Notes: a model not told the origin generated them from the letters alone. A stretch of 64,000 nucleotides of DNA from Peptococcaceae bacterium BICA1-8 (GCA_000802045.1 JUEF01000014.1:1-64000), one strand, 5' to 3'; positions 26,453-35,036 are shown, counted from the first letter of the stretch. A program made the numbers and translations.

Positions 26453-27617
26453 TTAATTCCTCTTTTCTCGGTAAGTTTTTTATAGACAGAACTAAAGAAA
26501 GAATAATAGCCAAAGCCACCAATATTAATACAACTTCCTTACCAAATAGAAGCGCGGCCGGTGGCAATAAAAGTGGTCCAAAAAAAGAACCCAAGTCCCG
26601 TTCAAAGCGCCAGTACCCAAGTACACTTCCCGATAATCCTTTGGGGGCCAAATCACCAGAAAATGCTTCAGCAGCAGGGGATAATATGCCAATTCCTGCA
26701 CCCATTAAAAAAGAAGCAACAGTCATGAAGCCTGGCCAAAGCAAAAGTAAACCCAAAAGGGAAATCAGATTACCTGTAAGAATAATGTTCTTACGCCCCA
26801 ATTTATCAGACAAGATACCGCCAAGAGGCTGAAAAATAGCAAAACTCAAAGTAAAAAAAGTTATATATAGGCCAGCGTCTAAAGCGCTTTCGGAAAAGAA
26901 AAGAGGTAGCATCACCACCACTATGCCATCTTCAATAATTTTTGCTAAAAATCCAGCAAAGCCAAGTGCCAGGAATTTAGCGTCAGTCATAGAGAGTTTA
27001 ACCACTAGCAGCCAATCTTTAGCAAGAGCAAGGCTTTTTTTCACTTCCGTTTCCTTGGGGGTTTTTTTATCAAGAAATTTAAAAGAAATATAAGCACTGA
27101 AAAGACCAATACCTGCAAAAATTAACATCTCCGCCTGAAAACCAATCAAATTATACAGAAAAGCTGCAATCAAACCGGAAAGAGTAATTCCCACCCAGAA
27201 AAAACCTTTTTGAATACCAAACACCGTACCTCTGCTTGACACATCAGTATAATCAGAAAGAATAGTCATAGCAGCAGTTGTGGCCCAGGCAAGGCCCATG
27301 CCGATTAAGGCCCGAGATAAAGCAATGCCGAGACCGCTTTCTAAAAATGCCAGAAGACCATATCCCAAAAGGGCATAAAGAAGCGTACCTACTACTAAGT
27401 TTGACCTCCGGGAAAAACGATCAGTAAAAAAACCGCCGGCAATATTCATTACTGCTCGAGGCAAACCAAAAAAGGAAATAAAAAGGCCTACCGTGGCGGC
27501 GTCGATAGATAAACTTTTTAAATGCCATGAAAGGACGGCCCGCTGGGCCCCGTATCCTAAAATCGAAAGAAACGAGACCCAGCAAACCACCTGAACATTC
27601 CGGTTGAACCGTTTCAT
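26445..27617 (-). CDS. MFS transporter
   Basis: This is a 390-residue, 12-helix major facilitator protein. The loop motifs are visible as GGFFTDRFSRRS (near residue 62-73) and, in the second half, GGILSDKLGRKN (near 265-276). It lies between the CoA-transferase and the VOC gene, touching both, and therefore belongs to the operon. Because an SSS symporter heads the same operon, this carrier may export a product or take up a second substrate. Confidence 0.85.
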   Translation of the reverse strand: MKRFNRNVQVVCWVSFLSILGYGAQRAVLSWHLKSLSIDAATVGLFISFFGLPRAVMNIAGGFFTDRFSRRSNLVVGTLLYALLGYGLLAFLESGLGIALSRALIGMGLAWATTAAMTILSDYTDVSSRGTVFGIQKGFFWVGITLSGLIAAFLYNLIGFQAEMLIFAGIGLFSAYISFKFLDKKTPKETEVKKSLALAKDWLLVVKLSMTDAKFLALGFAGFLAKIIEDGIVVVMLPLFFSESALDAGLYITFFTLSFAIFQPLGGILSDKLGRKNIILTGNLISLLGLLLLWPGFMTVASFLMGAGIGILSPAAEAFSGDLAPKGLSGSVLGYWRFERDLGSFFGPLLLPPAALLFGKEVVLILVALAIILSLVLSIKNLPRKEELNV

Positions 27618-28814
27618 CTAAATAATTCCTTTCACCTTAAAGTCCCGGTATTCCTCTTCAGTAAGTCCGGCTACTTTTAAATAAACTTCTTCGTTATGCT
27701 CACCTAGTGCCGGACCAACCCAATCTACAGAGCCTGGAGTTTCACTTAATTTAGGCACAATGCCCGGTTGCTTAATTTCACCCCAAATTTCATCCACTGC
27801 ATCAAGAAGCATATCCCGTGCCTGATAATGGGGGTCTTCAGAGATTTCTTTCATAGAATAAATGGGACCGGCAGGAATAGAACTTTCGTTAAGCATTTTA
27901 TCAAGCTCTGATAAAGTAAAGCCTTTGGTCCAGTCATTTACCATTTCATCAAGTTCATCCTGTACTTCACCCCGAGCAATATGGGTGGCATACCGGGTAT
28001 TGTCTGCCATTTCAGGCTTATCCATCAGTTTACAAAGCCGGAGGAAGATATTATCGTTATTCGCACCAATAATAATATGCTTGCCATCTTTAGTATCATA
28101 GGCATTCGAAGGAGCAATTTTCGGCAGTTTTGTACCGGCACGCTCCTTTATTGCTCCGGTTCTGTAAAATTCCATAAGCTGTCCTTCCATTAATGCAAAC
28201 ACTACCTCATAGAGAGCAACGTCAATATATTGCCCACTACCGCCGTTAATATCGCGATTATAAACCGCCATCATTGCACCCAAAGCTCCAAAAAGACTGG
28301 CTAAAGAATCGCCAATAGAGATACCCACCCGGGTAGGTGGCCGGTCAGGATAGCCGGTAAGATGACGCAAACCACCCATGGCTTCACCAATTGCTCCAAA
28401 ACCTACTTTATCTTTATATGGCCCGTCTTGGCCAAATCCGGAAATTCGCACCATAATAAGGCTGGGATTAACTTTTTTAAGATCTTCATAACCAAGACCC
28501 CAGTCTTCCATCCGTCCGGGTCGAAAGTTTTCAATTAAGATGTCCGCTTCGCTAATAAGCCTTTTGGCCAATTCCTGGCCCTCTTTCTCTCTTAAATTTA
28601 GGGTAACACATTTCTTATTTCTTGCCTGTGCAGTCCACCAAAGAGAGCGGTTTTCTTTAACTACCTCACCCCAAACCCTTAAGGGATCACCTTCTTTTGG
28701 TGATTCAATTTTTATCACTTCTGCACCAAAATCCGCCAGCAGCCGACCACAAAAAGGCCCGGCAATCAATGTTCCCATTTCTACGACTCTTAGTCCTTCT
28801 AAAGGTTTATTCAT
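27618..28814 (-). CDS. CaiB/BaiF family (class III) CoA-transferase
   Basis: This 398-residue enzyme begins KPLEGLRVVEMGTLIAGPFC and has FGAEVIKIESP and NFRPGRMEDWGLGYEDLK, all standard for the family. The catalytic Asp is expected in the GISIGDSLASLFGAL segment near residue 170. Class III enzymes move CoA from a donor such as succinyl-CoA or acetyl-CoA to a carboxylic acid. With the HMGL-type lyase encoded upstream, it would activate a hydroxy-dicarboxylate for cleavage. Confidence 0.9.
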   Translation of the reverse strand: MNKPLEGLRVVEMGTLIAGPFCGRLLADFGAEVIKIESPKEGDPLRVWGEVVKENRSLWWTAQARNKKCVTLNLREKEGQELAKRLISEADILIENFRPGRMEDWGLGYEDLKKVNPSLIMVRISGFGQDGPYKDKVGFGAIGEAMGGLRHLTGYPDRPPTRVGISIGDSLASLFGALGAMMAVYNRDINGGSGQYIDVALYEVVFALMEGQLMEFYRTGAIKERAGTKLPKIAPSNAYDTKDGKHIIIGANNDNIFLRLCKLMDKPEMADNTRYATHIARGEVQDELDEMVNDWTKGFTLSELDKMLNESSIPAGPIYSMKEISEDPHYQARDMLLDAVDEIWGEIKQPGIVPKLSETPGSVDWVGPALGEHNEEVYLKVAGLTEEEYRDFKVKGII

Positions 28815-28831
28815 TTTATCAACTCCTTAAC

Positions 28832-29743
28832 TTAGCTGCAGGGATGAAGATCCATGGTTTTCCCGGCCTTAAGTATTTGTCCGGGAAGCTTTCTGCCAAT
28901 TAACTTTTCAAGATATTTACCAAGATCAATTAAACCATCAAGGTCAATGCCGGTTTCTACACCCATTTCGTGAAGCATATGCACCACATCCTCTGTAGGG
29001 ACATTTCCCGTAGCGTCGGGGACAAATGGGCAACCGCCAAGACCACCAAGAGAAGCGTCAAAACTAACTACTCCCGCCTGCAAACCAGCAACAATGTTTG
29101 CCAGACCCATATTACGGGTATTGTGAAAATGAAGCGTCACCGGTAAATCAAGATGTTTTTCCACAAATTCTTTCATCATGCGGTAAACCTGGATAGGATT
29201 GGCCATACCAGTAGTATCTGCAAAAGTAATGCCACCGGCTCCAAGAGAAAACACTTTTTTCGCCAAGGAAATAACTTTACTTTCCGAAACCCTACCTTCA
29301 AAAGGACAGCCAAAACTGGTGGCCAGAGAGACATTTACTGAGGTTTTTCCGGCCAGAGCAATGATTTCCTCAACATTTTTTAAAGAATCTATAACACTCA
29401 TGCGTAAATTCTTCATATTATGGGTTTCAGAAGCACTAAAGACGATATTTAGCTCACCTACTCCGGCACTAAGGGCTCTTTCTGCCCCTTTTAAATTAGG
29501 TACTAATGCGGAAAAAACTACTCCGTCAATACCCTTTACAGCTTCAATCACCTCTTTTGAGTCCTGCATCTGGGGGACGGCCTTAGGGCTCACAAAAGAA
29601 GTGGCTTCTATTTTTTTAAAACCTAATCGGGCAAGGCCCTTCACAATAGAAATCTTGTCTTCGGTGGTAATAAATTCTTTTTCTAATTGGAAACCATCAC
29701 GACAGCATACATCTATAACATCTACTTTTTTCGGAATATTCAT
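28832..29743 (-). CDS. HMG-CoA lyase family enzyme
   Basis: This is a TIM-barrel lyase of about 303 residues. The catalytic Arg-Asp is in CCRDGFQLE near residue 12, the metal-ligand HxH in LHFHNTRNMG near 200, and the flexible-loop Cys in LGGLGGCPFVPDATGNV, all as in 3-hydroxy-3-methylglutaryl-CoA lyase. It cleaves a 3-hydroxyacyl-CoA with a tertiary or activated alcohol into acetyl-CoA plus a keto acid. Bacterial relatives also cleave citramalyl-CoA or terpene-derived analogues, so the precise substrate is open. ATG at 29743 is chosen because GGGGTGAT precedes it. An in-frame ATG at 29764 lacks such a site. Confidence 0.87.
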   Translation of the reverse strand: MNIPKKVDVIDVCCRDGFQLEKEFITTEDKISIVKGLARLGFKKIEATSFVSPKAVPQMQDSKEVIEAVKGIDGVVFSALVPNLKGAERALSAGVGELNIVFSASETHNMKNLRMSVIDSLKNVEEIIALAGKTSVNVSLATSFGCPFEGRVSESKVISLAKKVFSLGAGGITFADTTGMANPIQVYRMMKEFVEKHLDLPVTLHFHNTRNMGLANIVAGLQAGVVSFDASLGGLGGCPFVPDATGNVPTEDVVHMLHEMGVETGIDLDGLIDLGKYLEKLIGRKLPGQILKAGKTMDLHPCS

Positions 29744-29795
29744 ATTATCACCCCAATTATGCATAATGGGGCAGGAAACCCTGCCCCCTATTTAC

Positions 29796-31304
29796 TTAAA
29801 GTGCGCTAGTCTTTTGGTTCTTCATTTGTTCCTCAGCACTCATGCTGACCAGGTAGCTACCGATAACACAAATAGTAATGTTTAACACCAAACCAAACAC
29901 ACCACCGTACCAGCCGGCAATCGTTTTATGGCCGGTCCAAGTCATAATACCTGCCAGGGCGCCACCAGAGAGCATACCGATAAACACCGGCCACTTGGAA
30001 AGGCGATCCCAGTAAAGGCCAAGCATAAATGCAGGGGCAATCTGAATTAGGATTTCAAACTTCAGTACGAAAATCTCAAAAAGAGTTCCCGGGGGATTCC
30101 AGGCGATATAGATAAGAAAAGCAACAACGATAAGGCCGACTATCTTGCCAACTTTAATTTTTTTAGTGTCTGGCGCGCTGGGATTAATGTATCGTCCGTA
30201 AATATCCTTAGACACCATACTCTGTAAGGATAAGAGCACAGAGTCAGCAGTAGATACAACAGCCGCCACGATACCACCAAAAAGCAAAAGCATCATAAAG
30301 TAATAAAACCCGCCAAGACCTGCAACTTTATTGGCAAAAAGACCAACGAGCTGTTCTGACCCCATCTTATCAAGGCCAGGGAAAATTTGGATAGAGATAA
30401 TACCGATAGCAAAAACAACACCGGTAGTTACAAGAGGCATCCACGCCATACGGGAAAGAGACTTTTTCAAAGTACGTTCACTTTCAGCTGAATAAATTCG
30501 CTGAATAGCATGGGGATAAACTGCAGCACCAATACCTACAAGAATAAGCATACTAAACCATTGATTATTAACCTTCATTGGCGGTACTGCAATTTTTTCA
30601 GGAGCATTAGTGGCAATAAAACTTGCTACTTCGCCAAAATGACCACCCGTTAGTACAAAACCGCCAACAAGCATTGCAGTAAGACCCACAAGAAGAGAAA
30701 TACCCTGAATAACATCAGTAAAAGCAACAGCTTTCATGCCGCCCAACCATTCGTAAATAACCATGACAATTACAAAGAAAATTACAGCAACCTGATAAGG
30801 AATGGTTCCGGCGGTAAGGCCCTGAACGCCTTGACCAATAGCTACAAGTTGTTCTAAGAGATAGTTTCCTAAACCCCAAACCATAAAAACGGTAGCCAGT
30901 AAGGATACGGCCTTAGAATTAAAGCGATGCTCTAACCAATCAGTTGGGGTGAGAAAATCATGTCTCTTGGCCAAAGCATAAAGACGAGGTGCAAAAAGGA
31001 GATAACCGCCGATAATAATAATCATATAAGGTACGCTCATCCACCAAGCATAACCCATACGATAACCCGAAGCAGCATAACCAACAACGGTGTTACCGGA
31101 ATACTGAGTGGCATAGAGAGTGAAGAATAAAGCAACAAAGCCCAAATTCTTGCCCGCTAAATAATAACCTGACATGGTTTCTTGCATATTGGTGCCGGAT
31201 TTTTTATCTGAAAGATAAGACCAAACACCTACTCCAAGCATTAAAAGAGCATAAACCAGAAGAATAGTAACGCCACTCCAACCTGAAAAAGTAAGATCAT
31301 TCAT
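29796..31304 (-). CDS. sodium:solute symporter (SSS family)
   Basis: This is a 502-residue membrane protein with about 13 helices. SSS hallmarks include GYYLAGKNLGFVALFFTLYATQYS (substrate and sodium site region, residues about 45-70), WLEHRFNSKAVS, the GGMKAVAFTDVIQG signature near 190, and GGIVAAVVSTADSVLLSL near 345. It resembles pantothenate/monocarboxylate symporters. It is preceded by a DUF3311 gene that ends one base before its start, the usual companion. It probably imports the acid degraded by this operon. Confidence 0.9.
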   Translation of the reverse strand: MNDLTFSGWSGVTILLVYALLMLGVGVWSYLSDKKSGTNMQETMSGYYLAGKNLGFVALFFTLYATQYSGNTVVGYAASGYRMGYAWWMSVPYMIIIIGGYLLFAPRLYALAKRHDFLTPTDWLEHRFNSKAVSLLATVFMVWGLGNYLLEQLVAIGQGVQGLTAGTIPYQVAVIFFVIVMVIYEWLGGMKAVAFTDVIQGISLLVGLTAMLVGGFVLTGGHFGEVASFIATNAPEKIAVPPMKVNNQWFSMLILVGIGAAVYPHAIQRIYSAESERTLKKSLSRMAWMPLVTTGVVFAIGIISIQIFPGLDKMGSEQLVGLFANKVAGLGGFYYFMMLLLFGGIVAAVVSTADSVLLSLQSMVSKDIYGRYINPSAPDTKKIKVGKIVGLIVVAFLIYIAWNPPGTLFEIFVLKFEILIQIAPAFMLGLYWDRLSKWPVFIGMLSGGALAGIMTWTGHKTIAGWYGGVFGLVLNITICVIGSYLVSMSAEEQMKNQKTSAL

Positions 31305-31553
31305 CTACTGCACCTCCCCGTTCTGTCCTTCTTCTTCATCTTCGACAATGTTCCATTCATGCATACAGAGATAACTTAAATACCAAGACAATACGACGGT
31401 CATAATTACAGAAACGAAAGCCCAAAGAGGAAAGCCCAAAATAATAGGATTAACAGCACTGTCGGGAAAATACCAGGGTACGCCCAGTACTAAGATCGCA
31501 ATCATCACAATCCAGATCCAGGGTTTCTTGATAGGTTCTTTTACTTTTCTCAT
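31305..31553 (-). CDS. DUF3311 small membrane protein, symporter partner
   Basis: This 82-residue protein has two hydrophobic helices (about 12-27 and 38-62), the LGVPWYF stretch and an acidic C-terminal tail. Small DUF3311/YhdT-like proteins are encoded directly before SSS symporters in many bacteria, and the start/stop spacing here is one base. It is the first gene after the minus-strand sigma-54 promoter. Its role (assembly or stability of the symporter) is inferred from context. Confidence 0.8.
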   Translation of the reverse strand: MRKVKEPIKKPWIWIVMIAILVLGVPWYFPDSAVNPIILGFPLWAFVSVIMTVVLSWYLSYLCMHEWNIVEDEEEGQNGEVQ

Positions 31554-31649
31554 TATTACACCTCCAGAAATTTTGGCTTACTAATAGTTCTTTTGAATAG
31601 ACACCTCCCAATAAAAATTGTATATAATATTCACAATTATCTATTTTAT

Positions 31650-31665
31650 TGCAAATATTATGCCA
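31650..31665 (-). promoter_or_regulatory. sigma-54 (-24/-12) promoter, minus strand
   Basis: On the minus strand the sequence reads TGGCATA-ATAT-TTGCA, one base from the consensus. It lies about 97 bases upstream of the DUF3311 start and downstream of the PrpR-type regulator gene, matching the arrangement at 2.4 kb. Confidence 0.82.
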
Positions 31666-31683
31666 ATTATTTTTTCGACAAAA

Positions 31684-31706
31684 AAACCCTTAATTTATAA
31701 GGGTTT
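31684..31706 (-). terminator. terminator of the second PrpR-type gene
   Basis: AAACCCTTA at 31684-31692 pairs with TAAGGGTTT at 31698-31706. On the minus strand it is followed by TTTTTTT. Confidence 0.8.
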
Positions 31707-31726
31707 AAATAATTCAAAAATAATAT

Positions 31727-31767
31727 TGGAACATTAATTGTTTCAGTTATGTTTCGTTTTGTTTCAT
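31727..31767. promoter_or_regulatory. cluster of GTTTCA half-sites, probable PrpR-type activator sites
   Basis: TGGAACA-TTAAT-TGTTTCA (31727-31745) is an imperfect inverted pair. ATGTTTCG (31749-31756) and TGTTTCAT (31760-31767) follow. They lie 60-105 bases upstream of the minus-strand sigma-54 promoter and share the ATGAAAC half-site with the palindrome at 2.35 kb. Confidence 0.6.
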
Positions 31768-31787
31768 TTGTTCATCCTGTTTTAACT

Positions 31788-33653
31788 TTATAGTTCAAGT
31801 TCTTTCATTCGCCGCCATAGAGTAGTTCTGCTAACCTTTAGCTGTTCCGCTGCACGTCGTCTATTTCCGCCAGTTTTCTGTAAAACTTCATATATAGTGT
31901 TTCGATCCAATTTATAGTCACAATTTAGCTTACCCTCCAGCGGTAAATCATTGAGCGCAATATTTAAGTTCAAATTATTAGCAAAAACTAAGCACAGTCT
32001 TTGAATGACATTTCGAAGTTCCCTAGCGTTACCCGGCCAACTATGATTTTTTAACAGTTGTAGAGCATTTTCAAATTTTTGCTGATGTGTTTCATACATA
32101 TGTTCCTTGCCTTCCTGTTTTAAAATTTCTTGTATTAGCTGGGGGAAATCTTCTTTCCTTTCACGGAGAGGAGGAATAAAAATATTCATTACATTTAGGC
32201 GATAATAAAGGTCTTGTCTAAAGCTCCCTTTTGTTATTTCCTTATCCAAAGATACATTAGAGGCAGCAATAACACGGATGTCTACGGGAATTACCTTATC
32301 GCTTCCAAGACGCATAATCTCTTTTTCTTCAAGCACTCTTAATAAGCGTGACTGAACTTTTTCTGAAACAGTACCTATTTCATCAAGAAACACAGTACCC
32401 TTATGTCCTAACTCCAAAAGGCCGATTTTACCACCTTTAAGCGCACCGGTAAAAGCTCCCTCATCATAACCAAACAGTTCACTCTCTAAAATTTCTTCTG
32501 ATAGAGCTGAACAATTAATAGCTACAAAAGGCTCTGTTTTACGACTGCTCCAGTTATGGATTCCCTGGGCAAACATTTCTTTACCTGTACCTGTTTCCCC
32601 AGTAAGAAGTACTGTGGTATCCTCTCTTGCATATATTTTAGCGAGTTCCCTAACCTCCGTTATAACATCTGAGGAACCTACAATATCATGAAGGTTTTTT
32701 TTCGCAACAAAACCTTTGTTATAAAGGTTTTGCCTGATTTTCCGTTCGGCCTTTGAAATTTCGTCTATATTGTTAAAGGTTGCCACAGCACCTCTAGCCT
32801 TCCCTTTCACCATAATAGGGGCACGATTGGTAAGAATAGTTATACCGTTGGGCATCTTTTGAAGTTGGGCCATTTCCGCTTTTGCTTTGTTGAGTACTTC
32901 AGGCAACCGAGTATTAGGCAAAACCTCGGTAATGTTCTTTCCGATAGCCTGGTTTAACGGTATTCCAGTAAGCTTAGACGCCGCATCATTATATAATGTT
33001 ACATGGTAATTCTTGTTGATAGAAATAATACCACTTGGAATAAGATCTATAATTAAAGATAACTGCTGATTTCTCTCTTGCTCTCTTTGGATAGATTCCT
33101 GGAGTTCTACCGCTCTTTGAAGGGCGCTAGCTAAACTGTTCTTAGAGTAAATAAATACCGTATTCAAACCTGCTTCCTCTGCCATGTCACAAACTACACT
33201 AGAACCAATTACACAGCCACAACCTTCCTTTTTTAATTGCGTTAATATTGATCCGAGGTTTTCCTGTTGATTATAAGATATATAACTTACCTTTCTTTTA
33301 AACAACTCCGAATAAGAGACATCCCAGGGCAGGTAGTCTTTAAAAGTAACTACAGCAACGTAGTTACTTATAGCGCATGCTTTCTTCAATGACTCAAGTA
33401 AGTCAAGACCTGATACTTTAATTGGTATTATAGGAACTGATGGAAAGTTGTCCTTCAATAAAATATAATTGCTACTTCCTGCTACAATAACGTCAACTAA
33501 ATTATTAGCCATTTGCTCTTTTACTATTTCATAAATTGCTTCTCTTGCTTCATTATAAACCTGAAACCTTGTCAATAGGTTTTTGTCTATAACCCTGTTT
33601 ATCTGGTCAGTAAGACGTTGATAACTAGCCAGTAAAATTCTCTTTTCCTCCAC
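31788..33653 (-). CDS. PrpR-type sigma-54-dependent transcriptional activator
   Basis: This is an activator of about 621 residues with a PrpR_N-type sensor (about 5-185), a PAS domain (about 190-300), an AAA+ domain (GETGTGKE, GAFTGA, VFLDEIGT) and a Fis-type HTH (GGNRRRAAEQLKVSRTTLWR). It is a paralogue in plan to the regulator at 0.4-2.3 kb. GTG at 33653 is preferred, because GGGGGAG lies eight bases upstream, whereas the ATG at 33674 precedes that site. It presumably senses an acid or CoA intermediate and activates the operon reading leftward from 31.55 kb. Confidence 0.9.
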   Translation of the reverse strand: MEEKRILLASYQRLTDQINRVIDKNLLTRFQVYNEAREAIYEIVKEQMANNLVDVIVAGSSNYILLKDNFPSVPIIPIKVSGLDLLESLKKACAISNYVAVVTFKDYLPWDVSYSELFKRKVSYISYNQQENLGSILTQLKKEGCGCVIGSSVVCDMAEEAGLNTVFIYSKNSLASALQRAVELQESIQREQERNQQLSLIIDLIPSGIISINKNYHVTLYNDAASKLTGIPLNQAIGKNITEVLPNTRLPEVLNKAKAEMAQLQKMPNGITILTNRAPIMVKGKARGAVATFNNIDEISKAERKIRQNLYNKGFVAKKNLHDIVGSSDVITEVRELAKIYAREDTTVLLTGETGTGKEMFAQGIHNWSSRKTEPFVAINCSALSEEILESELFGYDEGAFTGALKGGKIGLLELGHKGTVFLDEIGTVSEKVQSRLLRVLEEKEIMRLGSDKVIPVDIRVIAASNVSLDKEITKGSFRQDLYYRLNVMNIFIPPLRERKEDFPQLIQEILKQEGKEHMYETHQQKFENALQLLKNHSWPGNARELRNVIQRLCLVFANNLNLNIALNDLPLEGKLNCDYKLDRNTIYEVLQKTGGNRRRAAEQLKVSRTTLWRRMKELEL

Positions 33654-33790
33654 CTCAATCTCTCCCCCGTCCATTTAACAGATATGCTATAAGAAAATTG
33701 TTTTTATCCTATTAGAATTAGAATTTCTTCAAAGTCTGCTAAAAACCTTCAATTATAAATATGAGGCATTTGCAAAATAAGTCATTTTAA

Positions 33791-33978
33791 AAACAGTTCC
33801 ATCCGGTAGTAAAGTGTTCTAAGTTAGAAAGTAGGTTAAAAGTATTAAGATGATGAAGGTAGCAATTCCGTGTAATTCCAAATCAAAGGTGTTATGTTGT
33901 TTGGTAGGACTATAGGGATGGTTGCTTAAAAGGGGGGCTTGCAAATTGCAAGCCCCTTTTATATGGAATAATTTAGCG
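33791..33978. repeat. 187-bp dispersed repeat with internal terminator hairpin, copy B
   Basis: Matches 11889-12075 with only scattered changes, including the GGGGCTTGCAAATTGCAAGCCCC-type hairpin near 33933-33958. The 5' inverted end present in the first copy (11.7 kb) is missing here, so homology starts abruptly at 33791. Confidence 0.75.
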
Positions 33979-34017
33979 ATGAGTCAATTTATCAAGTAAA
34001 GCAGCAGTTAGCTTTTC

Positions 34018-34076
34018 TTACAATATATCTACCTATTATCTACCTATGTTAATTTACATAGGTAGATATATTGTAA
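34018..34076. terminator. 19-bp-arm hairpin upstream of the AOR operon
   Basis: TTACAATATATCTACCTAT (34018-34036) is the exact complement of 34058-34076 and is followed by TTTTTA. ACCTAT strings recur through 34031-34167. The block is bracketed by similar strings (GCAGTTAGCTTTTCTTA at 34004 and GCAGTAGCTTTTCTAA at 34175). It may end transcripts from the left, be a regulator-binding array, or be a small mobile unit. Confidence 0.5.
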
Positions 34077-34193
34077 TTTTTACCCATGTTATATTGACGC
34101 AGGTAAATAAAGCGTTATTTTACCTATATAATGCAGGTGCAAGTAATAAGAGATTAATAAATTACCTATGCTGCGCAGTAGCTTTTCTAATAA

Positions 34194-34312
34194 AAGTATA
34201 ATTTACAAATAATATTTACATAATAAATATAAATAACAGGCCATATCAAAGACTTTTTAATTTATTTGAGGTGAAAATAAAACGACATTGGGAAAAGATT
34301 TTAAATTTAAAA
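34194..34312. repeat. dispersed repeat, long copy
   Basis: Homologous to 23769-23854 but carries about 34 extra bases (34251-34284) that include a GAGGTGAAA ribosome-site-like string starting a 32-codon frame (34271-34369). That frame runs into the terminator hairpin and is probably not a gene. Confidence 0.65.
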
Positions 34313-34363
34313 ATAAAGGAAGAACAAGAAAAATGTCGAATAGTATTGTATAAGAGAACGGTT

Positions 34364-34404
34364 AGATAGGGACCGAAGTTATTTTTCGGTTGCCTATCTT
34401 TTTT
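34364..34404 (+). terminator. leader terminator/attenuator in front of the AOR operon
   Basis: AGATAGG pairs with CCTATCT and, inside it, ACCGAA pairs with TTCGGT around a seven-base loop, followed by TTTTTTAA. It sits only 33 bases before the first start codon, so it either ends a short upstream RNA or attenuates the operon. Confidence 0.75.
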
Positions 34405-34436
34405 AATATACACCAAAGAAAGGATGACATCAGTTT

Positions 34437-35003
34437 ATGCACGGTCTAATTAAAGTGGCAGCCGTAAGCTTCCGACTAGAAATAAGAGAAATGCTGCAAA
34501 GATATGTAGGCGGAATTTTGAAAGGAATTGCACAAGTAAGTGCTGTTACAACTGAAGAAGCTCTAGAGGGAAAATATGATCTCTACGTAGTGTATACTAT
34601 GGGAACTGTATTTAAACAACTAACTCAAAAAGTTGACCCAGAGAAAATAATTGCTGTGGAATTATTCCCGATACCTACAGGCATGAAAAAGGTATTAGCA
34701 ATACCGGAAGGCTCTAGTGTAGGAGTTGTTGCAGGACATTTATGGGATGCTGCTGATTTTTTAGCCCAATTAGTTCAGGTAGGGGTTAGAAATTATCAGT
34801 TTTCTACAGGAACTCCTAATACCATTTCTGCTATGGATGTTGACTGGTATATAGTACCAGAAGAAATTGCTCCTTACGTAAAATTAGATAATAAGAAAAG
34901 CAAAAAAATAGTAGTTGTTCCAAGAACATTAGAACCACGTACAGTTTCAAAAATTATCACCGAGGCATTAAAAATTAAACAACCACCCAATAGTAAAACA
35001 TAA
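34437..35003 (+). CDS. unknown alpha/beta domain protein at head of AOR operon
   Basis: I do not recognise a named family. The 188-residue soluble protein looks like two Rossmann-like halves (about 5-70 and 85-150), with GVVAGHLWDAADFLAQLVQV and the following NYQFSTGTPNTISAMDVDWY in the second half. The plan resembles a stand-alone ligand-sensing domain like the N-termini of sigma-54 activators, but there is no DNA-binding or AAA+ part. It is the first gene after the leader hairpin and precedes the ferredoxin and AOR genes by 33 bases. A sensing or cofactor-insertion role is possible but not shown. Confidence 0.6.
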   Translation: MHGLIKVAAVSFRLEIREMLQRYVGGILKGIAQVSAVTTEEALEGKYDLYVVYTMGTVFKQLTQKVDPEKIIAVELFPIPTGMKKVLAIPEGSSVGVVAGHLWDAADFLAQLVQVGVRNYQFSTGTPNTISAMDVDWYIVPEEIAPYVKLDNKKSKKIVVVPRTLEPRTVSKIITEALKIKQPPNSKT

Positions 35004-35036
35004 CAGAATATTTCACGATAGTAGTGGAGGTGACCT

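Noticed and set aside
24817..30000. Several open frames of 60-230 codons on the plus strand opposite the minus-strand operon (for example 29199-29885)
   Set aside because: They lie antisense to well-conserved enzyme genes, lack ribosome sites and give low-complexity or unrecognisable protein.
34271..34369. 32-codon frame with a GAGGTG site before the AOR operon
   Set aside because: It lies within a dispersed repeat and runs into a terminator stem. The short copy of the repeat lacks its start.
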